The notes beneath the pieces are model-generated. The model saw only the letters and a list, made by a program, of their open reading frames with translations. It was not told the DNA's origin and did no database searches. From Fimbriiglobus sp. (GTDB taxonomy: Bacteria; Planctomycetota; Planctomycetia; Gemmatales; Gemmataceae), in assembly GCA_022841795.1 (NCBI GenBank), contig JALHQU010000027.1, positions 1 through 52,849 of the forward strand: 52,849 nt of DNA, written 5' to 3'. The translations under genes were made by a program, and so were the position numbers. Within the stretch, counting starts at the first letter, position 1; each line of letters opens with the position of its first letter. Shown here one piece after another: positions 31,247 through 40,576 of the stretch.

Positions 31247-32695
31247 ATGTCTTCCCACCGTCGGCGGACGAAGATCGTCGCCACCCTCGGCCCGGCCACC
31301 GACCCGCCGGACGTACTCGCCGCCGTCCTGCGGGCCGGGGTGGACGTGGCCCGCATCAACTTCTCGCACGGCACCCCCGACGACCACCTCGGCCGCATCG
31401 CCCGGTTCCGCGAGGCGGCGAAGCGGGCGGGCAAGTTCGCCGCGGTGCTGGCTGACCTGCCGGGGCCGAAGCTGCGAGTGAAGATTCCGGCGGCGCGCAC
31501 CCTGACCAACGGGGACACGGTCGGGTTCAGCCTGTCCGCCCAGCCGGTTCACGCCGACGACCTGGTACTCACCGAGCCGGAGGTGCTGGCGGACGTGCGA
31601 CCGGGGCAGCGGATGCTATTGGACGACGGCCGGCTGCAACTCGAAGCGGGGACGGCGGACGGCGGGCGGCTGACGGCGCGGGTGACGGACGGCGGCACCC
31701 TCCAGCCGAACAAGGGGCTGAACCTGCCGGACACCCCGCTAGGCATCGCCGCCGTCACCGACCGCGACCGAGCGGCCCTCGCCGTCGCCGCGCGAGCCGG
31801 GGTGGACTGGGTGGCGGTGTCGTTCGTCCGCGGGCCGGAGGCGGCGAACGAAGTGCGGGCGGCGATGGCGGCAGTCGGACTGACGGCGCCGGTGATCGCC
31901 AAGGTGGAACGGCCGGAGGCGGTGGCACGGGCGGTGGAGATCGTCCACGCGTTCGACGGGGTGATGGTGGCCCGCGGCGATCTGGGGGTGGAAATCCCGC
32001 TCGAACGGGTGCCGACCGTGCAGAAGGTGCTGATCGCCGAATGCCGGGCGGCGGGCAAGCCGGTCATCACCGCCACGGACATGCTCGACTCGATGCGGGA
32101 GAACCCGCGGCCGACGCGGGCCGAGGCGAGCGACGTGGCCAACGCCATTTTCGACGGCACCGACGCGGTGATGCTGTCCGGCGAGACGGCGGTGGGCAAG
32201 TACCCGGTGGAGGCGGTGGCGTGCATGGCCCGCATCGCGGTGGAGACGGAGACGCACCTGCGGGAGTCGGGCATCGAGAGCGGGCAGGACTGCGCCCGCC
32301 CGGACCGCGGGGTGGATGACCCGCTGGCGGTGGTGGCGTGTTCGCTGGCCGACGAGGTTGGCGCCGCCGCGGTGGTCATCCCCACCCTCACCGGCCGCAC
32401 CGCCCGGCTGGTGACGCGGCACCGGCCGTGGGCGCGGGTGGTGGCGGTCGCCCCGACCGACGCGGTGTTGCAGCGGCTGGCTCTGGACTGGGGCGTCACC
32501 CCGGTGCGGATGACCCCGGCCGGGGCGGGCGGGGACCGGATGACGACGGCGGTAAAGGATGCGTTCGCCGCCGGCACGGTGGCGACCGGCGAGCGGGTGG
32601 TGGTGTTGGCCGGACACCCGATCGAGGGCGGGCCGTTGTACCCGACGGTGCGGGTGGCGAAGGTCGGGGAGGGCGGCGAGTCGGTGGAGCCGTGA
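31247..32695 (+). CDS. pyk: pyruvate kinase
   Basis: 482 aa, normal length. It converts phosphoenolpyruvate and ADP to pyruvate and ATP at the end of glycolysis. Visible parts are the N-terminal 'RRTKIVATLGPATD', substrate-loop 'VDVARINFSHGTPDDH', 'LADLPGPKLRV', the K/E pair of the catalytic site in VIAKVERPEA (Lys219, Glu221), MVARGDLGVEIP (240-251), and the 'SDVANAIFDGTDAVMLSGETAVGKYPVEAV' helix. The phrase ATDMLDSM replaces the usual ATQMLESM. The C-terminal regulatory domain starts at ~350. The ATG lies just after a hairpin and no strong ribosome site is visible. Confidence 0.95.
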   Translation: MSSHRRRTKIVATLGPATDPPDVLAAVLRAGVDVARINFSHGTPDDHLGRIARFREAAKRAGKFAAVLADLPGPKLRVKIPAARTLTNGDTVGFSLSAQPVHADDLVLTEPEVLADVRPGQRMLLDDGRLQLEAGTADGGRLTARVTDGGTLQPNKGLNLPDTPLGIAAVTDRDRAALAVAARAGVDWVAVSFVRGPEAANEVRAAMAAVGLTAPVIAKVERPEAVARAVEIVHAFDGVMVARGDLGVEIPLERVPTVQKVLIAECRAAGKPVITATDMLDSMRENPRPTRAEASDVANAIFDGTDAVMLSGETAVGKYPVEAVACMARIAVETETHLRESGIESGQDCARPDRGVDDPLAVVACSLADEVGAAAVVIPTLTGRTARLVTRHRPWARVVAVAPTDAVLQRLALDWGVTPVRMTPAGAGGDRMTTAVKDAFAAGTVATGERVVVLAGHPIEGGPLYPTVRVAKVGEGGESVEP

Positions 32696-32707
32696 GTGTT
32701 TTCTTTT

Positions 32708-32836
32708 CGTGGCACCGGCGGCCCGCTGGTGTCTTCATTTCTTCCGTGGCACCGGCGGCCCGCCGGTGGGGTGGAATCACCGGCGGCCCGCCGGTGCCAC
32801 GAAGAAAAAACCTACCGGGGGCCGCCGGCCGGTGAC
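32708..32836. repeat. cluster of three to four CACCGGCGGCCCGCCGGTG palindromes
   Basis: Copies at about 32708-32731 and 32744-32768 run in one direction (CGTGGCACCGGCGGCCCG), a third at 32779-32803 in the other (ending CCGGTGCCACGAA), and a decayed fourth near 32817-32836. Copies two and three form a large hairpin; one and two are direct repeats. It lies between the convergent pyk and 32846 genes. Confidence 0.85.
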
Positions 32837-32845
32837 ACGGAAGAC

Positions 32846-34117
32846 TTACCTTCCGGTCTTCGCCAGGAACCGCAGCGACGACTTCGACGACAGCCCCATC
32901 TGGCAGGTGGTGTCGAACCCGTAGTGCTGCATGGTCGCCACCAGCGCCTTCGCCTCCTTGTCCGTGTCGCAGGTGAACAGCAGCCGGCCCATCCCCTCGT
33001 ACACCCCGAACTTGCCGTTCGACCCCGCTTTCACCGCCAGCGTGCCGGTGTCGAACCGCACCGCACTCACGGCGAACGGCACGCGGGTGGGCGGCTGGCC
33101 GTTCACCAGGAAGAACGTGACGTCGGCGTTGAACCGGCAGAACTCGGTGAACCGCTGCTCCTGCACCAGCTTGAGCGCGTCGCGGGCGGACCACTCGCTC
33201 GCCCCGAAGTTGGCCAGCACCTCGGTGCCGTGCGCCAGCACCCAGTGCCCGCCCTTGTCCCGCCGGATCTCGCACGCCTTCGGGTCAATGGCGAACTTCT
33301 CCCCGCCGCCCGCCCCGGTCGTCGTCGGCACCTCCAGCCCGGTGCGGGCCAGTTTCTGCTCCTGGTACTGGCGGTTCAGCTCGGCCAGCCCGCCGGTCGC
33401 CTTCGGCCGCACGCTCGCCGTCTCCGGCTGGGCGAACAGCACCGTCGCCCCGCCGGTCGTCGGCCCCACCTGGGCGATGCGGTTGAACCCGTACTTGCGG
33501 ATGACGCCGATCGCCTGGTCGGCGTCCGCCTGGCTCTTGCCGAAGTTGAGCAGGATGTTCTCGTCGTCCCGCAGCACCCACACCCCGCGGACGGTCTCCA
33601 CCCGCGCCGACCGCAGGTCGATGAACACGCACGTCTTCGGGGTGAACGCCGGGGCCGTCGCCCGGTCCACCGGCACCCCGTCCATCATCGAGCGGTTCAG
33701 CCCGTACTCCACCACCACCCGGTCGGTGCCGATCGTCCCCCACTCGGTCGGCTTCAGCTCCCGCAGCAGCCGCACGAACTCCTCGGCCTCGGTCTGCGAG
33801 CCGCCGAACTCCCGCACCGTCTTGAGTCCGTGGGCGATCTGCCAGCGGTCCTGGCCGGCCCCGCGGCGGGCGGTCAGCCCGTTGGCGTCGATGGTCGCCA
33901 GCTTCTCCGGCTGCGGCAGCCGTAGGCCGGGGTCGGGCCGCGGCAGCCCGTCCATCTGGGTCGTCGCTTGTGACTGCTGTTGGGTTCTGGCGGTCAGGTT
34001 CGCCGGCAAGCGGCCGGGTTCGGGCGGGATCGGCTGTTGCGGGGAACCGGGGGTTTGGGCGAGTGCGGCGAGGGTGTGGAGACTGACGAAACCGACCGAC
34101 GCCAGTAGTCGCCGCAT
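32846..34117 (-). CDS. secreted protein of unknown function with four internal repeats
   Basis: 423 aa with a signal peptide (~1-20, ends LAALAQ) and a proline/glutamine-rich linker to ~75. Four related units follow at about 91-140, 178-230, 290-338 and 370-420. Each begins with an aromatic strand (WQIAHGLKTV, VWVLRDDENIL, HWVLAHGTEVL, FGVYEGMGRLL), then F/C and an Ala-rich helix (SQADADQAIGVIRKYGF, TDKEAKALVATMQHYGF), then a C/A-x-VG/MG strand pair. This pattern fits small beta-alpha modules repeated four times. No family is recognised. GGAGGATC lies before the ATG at 34117. It is probably periplasmic; nothing suggests an enzyme. Confidence 0.8.
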   Translation of the reverse strand: MRRLLASVGFVSLHTLAALAQTPGSPQQPIPPEPGRLPANLTARTQQQSQATTQMDGLPRPDPGLRLPQPEKLATIDANGLTARRGAGQDRWQIAHGLKTVREFGGSQTEAEEFVRLLRELKPTEWGTIGTDRVVVEYGLNRSMMDGVPVDRATAPAFTPKTCVFIDLRSARVETVRGVWVLRDDENILLNFGKSQADADQAIGVIRKYGFNRIAQVGPTTGGATVLFAQPETASVRPKATGGLAELNRQYQEQKLARTGLEVPTTTGAGGGEKFAIDPKACEIRRDKGGHWVLAHGTEVLANFGASEWSARDALKLVQEQRFTEFCRFNADVTFFLVNGQPPTRVPFAVSAVRFDTGTLAVKAGSNGKFGVYEGMGRLLFTCDTDKEAKALVATMQHYGFDTTCQMGLSSKSSLRFLAKTGR

Positions 34118-34208
34118 GGCCGATCCTCCGGGGGCGGATTCCCCGATTTAATCGGCACAACCGGCGCAAGGAATCCAGTGGATGGCGCTTTTCCCAAGCG
34201 TGTCGGCG

Positions 34209-36152
34209 TCACCGGCCCGGCTGGAGCCACGTCTCGAATTGCTTGCGGACCCCCGGGTCCGTTTCCAGGGCGAACGCGATCTCCTTCTCCTTGTGCGACT
34301 CGTCGTGGCGGTTCAACCCGCGGAGGGCCATCGCCCGCAGCATGTGCGCCTCGGCCGACAGCGCGTTCACGGCGATCGCGTCCCGGCTCGCCTCCTCCGC
34401 CTTCGCCCACTCGCGGCCGACGATGAACACCGTCGCCCGCATCTGCCGGTACTCGACCGCCGCCGGGTTCAGGGCGATCAGCTTGTCCGTCAGCTGGAGC
34501 GCCGCCCCGTACTCCTGCTGCACCATCTCGGCGCCGAAGCGGGTCGAGAGGATGGTCTCGGAGTCGGGCTGCAACTCGGACGCCTTGCGGACGGCGTCGA
34601 GCATGACGGCCGATTGGCGGAACGTGCTGGCCGAAATCGCCAGGTGCAGCCAGGCCGTGCCGTCCGCCGGGAACCGGGTGGTCGCCAGCCGCAGCTTGGT
34701 CATCGCCTCCTGCCCGGCGGCCGCTTTGTCGGCCGCGTTCGGCGGCAGCTTCGCCATCTGCTTGGTGAGGGCGATGCCGTAGTCGCGGTCGAACTCGTCG
34801 GCCGGCACATGCGGGTGCGGTTTGCGGTACGGGACGATCGGCAGGTTGCCGGCGGGCGAACCCGCCGGGCGGGGGGGCGGCTGGTTCGCCCGCCGCGAGA
34901 TGGTGTGATCGGTGACGGCGGCGTGGGCGATGCTGGTGCTGTCCTTCCGCGGCATGTGGCAGGCGATGCAACTGTCGTTCTTCGCCTGCCGCGCCGGTTG
35001 CTGCTCGGTACACCCGCGGGAGGCGTGACAGGTGTTGCACTTGCCGTTGTAGAACGCCGCCTTGTTCGTCGGGTCCGGGGTGGCGTGCGGGTCGTGGCAG
35101 GTGGTGCAGGTCATCGCCCCGCCGGCCTTCGTGAAGCAGGTGCTCCGCTCCATCTGCTCGAACTGGCCGACCGACCGCGACGTGTCCGCCAGGTCCGGCC
35201 GCCGCACGAACACGCTCATGAACAGGTCGAGCGGCATCCCCGGCCGGAACTCGGAGAACTCCCGCCCGCGGCGGGCGATCCGCTGCTCGCCCTGGAGGTG
35301 GCACTGCCGGCAGATGTCCATCTGCAGTTCGCCCGTCAGCCGCTTCGGGTTCACGATGGTGTCGTCGCTCGCGCCGCCGGTGGGCGTGTCCGCCTGCTTG
35401 CGGGCGTGCAACTCGCCCGGCCCGTGGCACCGCTCGCACCCGATGCTCGCCGGGCCGACCACCGCCTGCTTGTACAGGTTGGTCGAGCTGCGGACCGGGT
35501 CGGTATGGTTGACGTGGCAGAACAGGCAGTCGGCCACGATCGCCCGCCGCCCGCCGGTGCCGAGCACGAACCCGGGCGAGATGTTCCACTTCGCGTCGTC
35601 GGTGAACCAGCTGACCGGCGACTGCCACACCGACCCGTGCTCCACCGTCAGGTACGACTTGCCGCGGGTGCCCGACCCGATCACCACGTCCACCGGCATG
35701 TCGTGAACCAGCTTGCCGGCCGGCGTGTCTGCCGAGATGCGGTGCCGCACCTTCCCGCCGTCGGTCAGCACCTCCAGCAAGTATGGGTCGAGGCGGAACG
35801 TGTTCGGCTTCCCGGCCTCGGTCGGGCTGAGCGTCACCTCCGCCCCGACCGCCGCCGACCGCCCCATCGGGTGGTGGTGATAGCTGTCCGAGATCTGGCG
35901 ATGGCACGCGGTGCAGGCGGCGTCGCCCACGTACTTCACGTCCGGCCGGGTGTTCAGGAACGGTGTTTGATAGGCGAGTCGCGGGTCCGGGGTGGGGGCA
36001 TCGCGGGGTTCGGCCTGGGTCGGTTGTGTGACGGGTTCGACCGCCCGGAGGAAGAAGTACCAGACGGCCACCACTCCGGCGGCCAGCACCAGAACGGCCA
36101 GCAGCGGCTTCACGAGCGACGAGCGGGCGGCCGGCGGGTGGGTTTCTTCCAT
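34209..36152 (-). CDS. seven-heme cytochrome c with C-terminal TPR-like helices
   Basis: 647 aa. An N-terminal membrane anchor lies at ~15-36 ([22 protein letters not shown]). Seven CxxCH heme sites begin at Cys80, Cys209, Cys239, Cys281, Cys349, Cys372 and Cys395, in a cytochrome c554-like order. From ~450 onward come helical pairs ([57 protein letters not shown]), which look like TPR repeats. It should be an electron carrier or oxidoreductase on the outer face of the cytoplasmic membrane with a docking domain. It diverges from mnmG (64 bp between starts). Related multiheme-TPR proteins are common in planctomycetes; the substrate is unknown. Confidence 0.88.
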   Translation of the reverse strand: MEETHPPAARSSLVKPLLAVLVLAAGVVAVWYFFLRAVEPVTQPTQAEPRDAPTPDPRLAYQTPFLNTRPDVKYVGDAACTACHRQISDSYHHHPMGRSAAVGAEVTLSPTEAGKPNTFRLDPYLLEVLTDGGKVRHRISADTPAGKLVHDMPVDVVIGSGTRGKSYLTVEHGSVWQSPVSWFTDDAKWNISPGFVLGTGGRRAIVADCLFCHVNHTDPVRSSTNLYKQAVVGPASIGCERCHGPGELHARKQADTPTGGASDDTIVNPKRLTGELQMDICRQCHLQGEQRIARRGREFSEFRPGMPLDLFMSVFVRRPDLADTSRSVGQFEQMERSTCFTKAGGAMTCTTCHDPHATPDPTNKAAFYNGKCNTCHASRGCTEQQPARQAKNDSCIACHMPRKDSTSIAHAAVTDHTISRRANQPPPRPAGSPAGNLPIVPYRKPHPHVPADEFDRDYGIALTKQMAKLPPNAADKAAAGQEAMTKLRLATTRFPADGTAWLHLAISASTFRQSAVMLDAVRKASELQPDSETILSTRFGAEMVQQEYGAALQLTDKLIALNPAAVEYRQMRATVFIVGREWAKAEEASRDAIAVNALSAEAHMLRAMALRGLNRHDESHKEKEIAFALETDPGVRKQFETWLQPGR

Positions 36153-36216
36153 GTGGAAACGGTATCATCGGTGTAGGGGGAGTGTCAACGCACCGGGAGT
36201 ACGAAGGTCCGTGAGC

Positions 36217-38046
36217 ATGCTGACATTTGAATTCGACGTGATCGTGGTCGGGGCCGGGCACGCCGGGACGGAGGCGGCGATGGCCGCGGCACGGCTCGGC
36301 ATGAAGACGTGCCTGCTGACCATGAACGCCGACGCCGTCGGGCAGATGAGCTGCAACCCGGCCATCGGCGGGGTGGCGAAGGGGCAGATCGTCCGCGAGA
36401 TCGACGCCCTGGGCGGGGTGATGGGCCGGTGTACCGACGCGAGCGGCATCATGTTCAAGATGCTGAACGCGAGCAAAGGCCCGGCCATGCACAGCCCGCG
36501 GGCGCAGTGCGACAAGAAGCTGTACCAGAACACCATGAAGGGGTGGGTGGAGGACCAGCCGGGGCTGACCCTGCGGCAAGAACTGGTCGAAGGGCTGCTG
36601 CTGGAAGCCGCTAGCGGCTTCGCAGCGCGAGTACTCGGAGTGGTCGCCCGCGGGGACACCCGCTACCTGGCCCCGGCGGTCATCCTCACGACGGGCACGT
36701 TCCTGAAGGCGGTGATGCACACCGGCGAGGCGAAGACGACCGGCGGGCGGGCCGGCGATTCCGCCGCCGAGGGGATGAGCGATTCCCTGGCTGCGTGCGG
36801 GTTCACCCTGGAGCGGTTCAAGACCGGCACCCCGTGCCGGCTGAACGGCCGCACCATCGACTTCTCCAAGCTGGACGAGTCCCGCGGCGACGACCCGCCG
36901 CGGCCGTTCAGCTTCGCCACCGACAAGATCACCGTCCCGCAGCTCGTCTGCCACGTCACCGAGACGACGCAGGCCGTCCATGATCTGATCCGGGCGAACC
37001 TGCACCGCGCGCCCATGTATACGGGGCAGATCAAGGGCGGCGGCCCGCGGTACTGCCCGAGCATCGAGGACAAGGTGGTACGGTTCGCCGAGAAGCAATC
37101 GCATCAACTGTTCCTCGAACCGGAAGGGCTGACCACCCGCGAGTACTACGTCAACGGCATCAGCACCAGCCTGCCGAAGGACGTGCAGGCGGCGATGCTC
37201 AAGCTGATCCCCGGTCTGGAGAACGCCGAGGTGATGCGGTGGGGGTACGCCGTCGAGTACGACTTCGCCCCGCCGACGCAGCTTCACCCGACGCTCGAAA
37301 CCAAGCCGGTGGCCGGGCTGTACTTCGCCGGGCAGATCAACGGCACCACCGGGTACGAGGAGGCCGGGGCGCAGGGGCTGATGGCCGGGCTGAACGCGGC
37401 GCTCAAGCTGAAGGGCGAGCCGCCGCTGGTGCTCGACCGCGCCCAGGCATACATCGGCGTACTCATCGACGACCTGGTGACGAAGGGCGTGGACGAACCC
37501 TACCGCATGTTCACCAGCCGGGCCGAGTACCGGCTACTCCTGCGACACGACAACGCCGACCGCCGGCTCACCCCGCTCGGCCGCAAGATCGGCAGCGTGG
37601 GGGACGCGGCGTGGCGGCGGTTCCAGGTGAAGGAGCGGGGGATCGAGGAGTTGCAGGGGCAACTCGGCACGATGAAGTCGGACGGGGACACCCTGGCGAC
37701 GTGGCTCCGCCGCACCGAGACGACGTGGGACGAGGTGGTCGGCCGCGGGCCGGCCCTTACAGCCTGGGCGGACCGCGCGGACGTGGTCGAACAGGTGGTG
37801 CTGGAAGCCAAGTACAGCGGGTACATCGACATCCAGGCGCGGGACGTGGAGCGGTTCCGCAAGATGGAGGGGCGGCGGATTCCGGACACGTTCGACTACG
37901 CCGCCGTGCCCCAGATGCGGGCCGAGGCGAAGCAGAAGTTGGCGAAGGTTCGGCCGGCGAACATCGGGCAGGCGAGCCGGGTGAGCGGCATCACCCCGGC
38001 CGACCTGGCCGTGCTACTGTTTTATCTCCAAGAGGGGTCGTCATGA
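36217..38046 (+). CDS. mnmG: tRNA uridine-5-carboxymethylaminomethyl modification enzyme MnmG
   Basis: 609 aa. With MnmE it builds the cmnm5 group at U34 of certain tRNAs, using FAD and methylene-tetrahydrofolate. Diagnostic parts are [23 protein letters not shown] (FAD), [52 protein letters not shown]-like [12 protein letters not shown], and GYAVEYDF. All conserved cysteines of these motifs are present. ATG 36217 has GAAGG 9 nt upstream; GTG 36211 is an alternative with poor spacing. The length is a little short of the E. coli protein (629). Neither mnmE nor rsmG is near. Its TGA overlaps the ATG of the lipoprotein hydrolase gene (ATGA). Confidence 0.95.
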   Translation: MLTFEFDVIVVGAGHAGTEAAMAAARLGMKTCLLTMNADAVGQMSCNPAIGGVAKGQIVREIDALGGVMGRCTDASGIMFKMLNASKGPAMHSPRAQCDKKLYQNTMKGWVEDQPGLTLRQELVEGLLLEAASGFAARVLGVVARGDTRYLAPAVILTTGTFLKAVMHTGEAKTTGGRAGDSAAEGMSDSLAACGFTLERFKTGTPCRLNGRTIDFSKLDESRGDDPPRPFSFATDKITVPQLVCHVTETTQAVHDLIRANLHRAPMYTGQIKGGGPRYCPSIEDKVVRFAEKQSHQLFLEPEGLTTREYYVNGISTSLPKDVQAAMLKLIPGLENAEVMRWGYAVEYDFAPPTQLHPTLETKPVAGLYFAGQINGTTGYEEAGAQGLMAGLNAALKLKGEPPLVLDRAQAYIGVLIDDLVTKGVDEPYRMFTSRAEYRLLLRHDNADRRLTPLGRKIGSVGDAAWRRFQVKERGIEELQGQLGTMKSDGDTLATWLRRTETTWDEVVGRGPALTAWADRADVVEQVVLEAKYSGYIDIQARDVERFRKMEGRRIPDTFDYAAVPQMRAEAKQKLAKVRPANIGQASRVSGITPADLAVLLFYLQEGSS

Positions 38047-39089
38047 TGCGGTCGGTTGCGGTCGTGGGCGTGCTTCTGGCGGCGGGCGTCGGGTTGGTCG
38101 GGTGCAACCCGTTCGCCCCAACCGTCGTCACCTTCTCGTCTGTGGCTCAGGTTAAACCTGGCGTGACCCCGGGCCGGGCCGACCCGGCGAACGGGGAGAA
38201 CCCGCTGCTCGCCGCCCGCCGCGGGCACAAGGTGGTGCCCGCCGCCCGCGTGATGGGCGGGCGGAAGGCGCCGGACGCCCCGCCGAAATCGGTGTTCCAA
38301 CTGGTGAAGTACACCAGCCCGGCGGGCGACCTGGCCGCGTACCTCACCCCCGACCCGAAGGACGGGCAGAAGCGGCCGGCGATCATCTGGATCACCGGCG
38401 GGGACTGCAACAGCATCGACGACGTGTGGAGCAAGGCGCCGGCGGACAACGACCAGACCGCCGCCCAGTACCGCCAGGCCGGCGTCGTCATGATGTTCCC
38501 GTCGCTGCGGGGCGGGAACATGAACCCCGGCCGGCGGGAGGGGTACTTCGGCGAGGTGGACGACGTGCTGGCGGCGAAGAAGTTCCTGGCCGACCAGCCG
38601 CACGTCGATCCGAAGCGGGTCTACCTGGGCGGGCACAGCACCGGCGGCACCCTGGCCCTGCTGGTGGCCGAGACCGGGGCCGACTTCCGCGGGGTGTTCA
38701 GCTTCGGCCCGGTGGACGACGTGGCCGGGTACGGCCCGCAGTACTGCCCGTTCGACCTGAACGACGAGTACGCCGTCAAACTGCGGTCGCCCAGCCACTG
38801 GCTGAGCGGCGTCCGCTGCCGCACCCTGGTGATCGAAGGGCAGGAGCAGGGGAACATGGACAGTTTGATGCGGATGAACGCGACCAACCTGATCACCGCG
38901 AAGAACGACCACGTGCTGTTCTACGGGCTGATCGGCGGCAACCACTTCAGCGTTCTGGCCCCTCTGAATGAGTACCTGGCGAAGCAGATCGTGGCGGACA
39001 CCGGGCCGGCGTGCGAGATCGCCCTGCCGGACAAGAAGCCGATCGGCAAGATCACCCCGCTGCTGCTGAACACCGCGGCGAAGAGGTGA
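38043..39089 (+). CDS. lipoprotein alpha/beta hydrolase (prolyl-oligopeptidase-like)
   Basis: 348 aa. A lipoprotein signal peptide with lipobox LVGC (Cys21) is followed by an alpha/beta hydrolase domain. The nucleophile is Ser199 in GGHSTGG, the oxyanion region is IIWITGGD, and a candidate catalytic His is in GGNHFSVL near the C-terminus. The family includes dipeptidyl/acyl-aminoacyl peptidases and esterases. It would sit attached to a membrane facing outward. The start ATG 38043 overlaps the mnmG stop, an odd pairing of a tRNA modification gene with an exported hydrolase. Substrate unknown. Confidence 0.85.
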   Translation: MMRSVAVVGVLLAAGVGLVGCNPFAPTVVTFSSVAQVKPGVTPGRADPANGENPLLAARRGHKVVPAARVMGGRKAPDAPPKSVFQLVKYTSPAGDLAAYLTPDPKDGQKRPAIIWITGGDCNSIDDVWSKAPADNDQTAAQYRQAGVVMMFPSLRGGNMNPGRREGYFGEVDDVLAAKKFLADQPHVDPKRVYLGGHSTGGTLALLVAETGADFRGVFSFGPVDDVAGYGPQYCPFDLNDEYAVKLRSPSHWLSGVRCRTLVIEGQEQGNMDSLMRMNATNLITAKNDHVLFYGLIGGNHFSVLAPLNEYLAKQIVADTGPACEIALPDKKPIGKITPLLLNTAAKR

Positions 39090-39095
39090 CCCGGT

Positions 39096-39140
39096 GGGGC
39101 AAGTTTCCAACTTGCCGTGGCAAGATGCAATCTCGCCCCA
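39096..39140. repeat. palindromic element GGCAAGTT/AACTTGCC with a decayed second copy
   Basis: GGCAAGTT (39098-39105), TCC, AACTTGCC (39109-39116), followed by GGCAAGATGCAATCTCGCCCCA, a diverged second unit whose end (GCCCCA) pairs with TGGGGC at the left edge. Two-unit architecture as in the other elements. Confidence 0.7.
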
Positions 39141-39527
39141 CGTGGGGACTCGCCCCGGTCAGGCACACCAACGGCTTGGGGGTTTCCGGGCCGGGGGCAG
39201 AACCCGGGCAAGGGCGGTTCTGCACGGCGTTGCGGCGGGATCGGCAGTGCTGTTGCTTTATCCGGAATGAGCCGCTATGGAGCCGCCCGTAAGCCGCGGG
39301 GAACCCCCACACGGGGCGAACGGCGGCGGATGCCGCGGGCGTGCGACTTGGCGTTCGGGTCGCGGCGGCGGGGCAATTCGGCCAGCCGGCCGGAGTGCTC
39401 GCGACGGACGACCGTGGGGTGGACGGAGGGGCCGGTGAACGCGGGCAAGGTGCGGTCGGTTGAGCGGTTGTCGGGAGTGGGCGAGGTGGCCCGACTCCGG
39501 CGACCGGGAGATTGGCGGGCCGCCGCG

Positions 39528-39555
39528 TTGACAGGCAACCTGTGCGGGTTAGAAT
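39528..39555 (+). promoter_or_regulatory. strong sigma-70-type promoter
   Basis: -35 TTGACA (39528-39533, full consensus), 16-nt spacer, -10 TAGAAT (39550-39555, 5 of 6). Transcription would start near 39562, leaving a ~220-nt leader before the HTH-receiver gene. It is the best promoter match noticed in the window. Confidence 0.7.
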
Positions 39556-39782
39556 TTTTGCGTCGGGTGGTTTCCGGCTCTACAACTTGCCTGACTTCCC
39601 CAACCGCCGACAGCGGGGTTAGCCCGAGTCCGCCCCTGATGCCCGTGCCGCCGTCCGGACGACCCGGACCGGCTCGGGACGTGGTGACCGTTTACCACGG
39701 ACGGTTTCCGGCCCACGCCCGGTGCAATCCGGGTGGTCGGGTTTCCTTCATGCGAGCCGGCGAGGCCGGCAGGATGTGACGT

Positions 39783-40364
39783 ATGAAGACGGTGTTCACG
39801 ACGGGTGAAGCGGCCAAGATCTGCAAGGTCTCCCAGCAGACCATCATCCGCTGCTTCGACAGCGGCCAGTTGAAGGGGTTCCGGGTGCCCGGCAGCAAGT
39901 TCCGCCGCATCCCCCGCGAGCAGCTGTATCGGTTCATGAAGGACAACAGCATCCCGACCGACGCGCTGGAGAGCGGCAAGCGGAAGGTGCTGCTGGTGGA
40001 CGACGACCAGGACCTGGTGGAATCGACCGCCAAGCTGCTGGAAGAAGACGGCCGGTTCGAGGTGAAGGTGGCGGCCAACGGGTTCGACGCCGGCATGATG
40101 GTGAAGGAGTACCGCCCGGACATCATGCTGCTGGACGTGATGCTGCCGGACATCAACGGCAAGGAGGTGTGCCAACGGGTGCGGTCCGACCCGAGCCTGG
40201 AGGATGTCCGCATCGTGTGCATCAGCGGCATGGTGGAGGAGGACAAGATCCAGGAACTGAAGCTGGCCGGGGCGGACGACTTCGAGCGGAAGCCGTTCGA
40301 CATCGAGGTGCTCATCGACAAGATGTGCAAGCTGCTCGACATGGAACCGGCGATGGTGGCGTAA
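39783..40364 (+). CDS. HTH (excisionase/MerR-like) DNA-binding domain fused to a response-regulator receiver
   Basis: 193 aa. Residues ~1-55 form a winged-helix HTH_17 domain (FTTGEAAKICKVSQQTIIRCFDSGQLKGFRVPGSKFRRIPREQLYRFM). Residues ~67-187 form a CheY-like receiver, with acid pocket Asp73-Asp75, phosphoacceptor Asp118 (MLLDVMLPD), Ser148 and Lys170 (KPFD). The order is reversed compared with most regulators, which have the receiver first. Phosphorylation should change DNA binding. A soluble histidine kinase gene follows 212 bp later and is the likely partner. AGGATG lies upstream of the ATG. It is preceded by a strong promoter and a long leader. Confidence 0.92.
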   Translation: MKTVFTTGEAAKICKVSQQTIIRCFDSGQLKGFRVPGSKFRRIPREQLYRFMKDNSIPTDALESGKRKVLLVDDDQDLVESTAKLLEEDGRFEVKVAANGFDAGMMVKEYRPDIMLLDVMLPDINGKEVCQRVRSDPSLEDVRIVCISGMVEEDKIQELKLAGADDFERKPFDIEVLIDKMCKLLDMEPAMVA

Positions 40365-40382
40365 ATCCGGCGTCCTGTTATT

Positions 40383-40443
40383 TGTTAGCCCGACGCGGGA
40401 GCGAGGGACGTGTGGTGGCCCTCGCTCCCGCGCCGGGCTAACA
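40383..40443. repeat. palindromic element TTAGCCCGACGCGGGAGCGAGGG
   Basis: Arms 40383-40407 and 40419-40443 pair over 25 bp with one mismatch; outer complementarity continues (GGCGTC near 40369 with GACGCC at 40445-40450). A broken direct copy follows (TTAGCCAGACGCGCGAGCGAGGG, 40456-40478), ending in the same TAACAAGACGCCGA found at 40439-40452 and again at 40485-40498. Confidence 0.88.
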
Positions 40444-40576
40444 AGACGCCGATAGTTAGCCAGACGCGCGAGCGAGGGTTGTGTTAACAAGACGCCGAAA
40501 CTGAGACGTTGCCGTAAATTCGGCGGACTGAGTGAAGTGGGCACCCCCCGCGTGTCGTTAGGAGTAGTGCGGTGAG

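Larger units (their letters stand above)
39090..39782. other. 693-bp gap before the HTH-receiver gene
   Basis: No convincing gene; a frame at 39117-39779 is arginine/glycine-rich without domain features. Contents are a palindromic element at the left end (39096-39140), a GC-rich middle in which nothing clear is seen, a good promoter at 39528-39555 and a ~220-nt leader from there to the next gene. Confidence 0.6.

Noticed and set aside
28883-31552. 889-codon frame antisense to the nitrate transporter region
   Set aside because: Low-complexity histidine/glutamine-rich translation, a shadow of the FAD protein, transporter and pyk start.
32708-32836. CRISPR-like series of GC-rich repeats
   Set aside because: Only three to four copies, in mixed orientation, irregular spacing, no cas genes; it is a palindrome cluster.
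33994-37287. 1097-codon open frame on the minus strand
   Set aside because: It runs through parts of three real genes; its residues are arginine/proline/glycine-rich without domains. Typical shadow frame in GC-rich DNA.
39117-39779. Frame of 220 codons in the gap before the HTH-receiver gene
   Set aside because: Starts inside a palindromic element, no signal or domain, contains the promoter of the next gene; composition is that of non-coding DNA.
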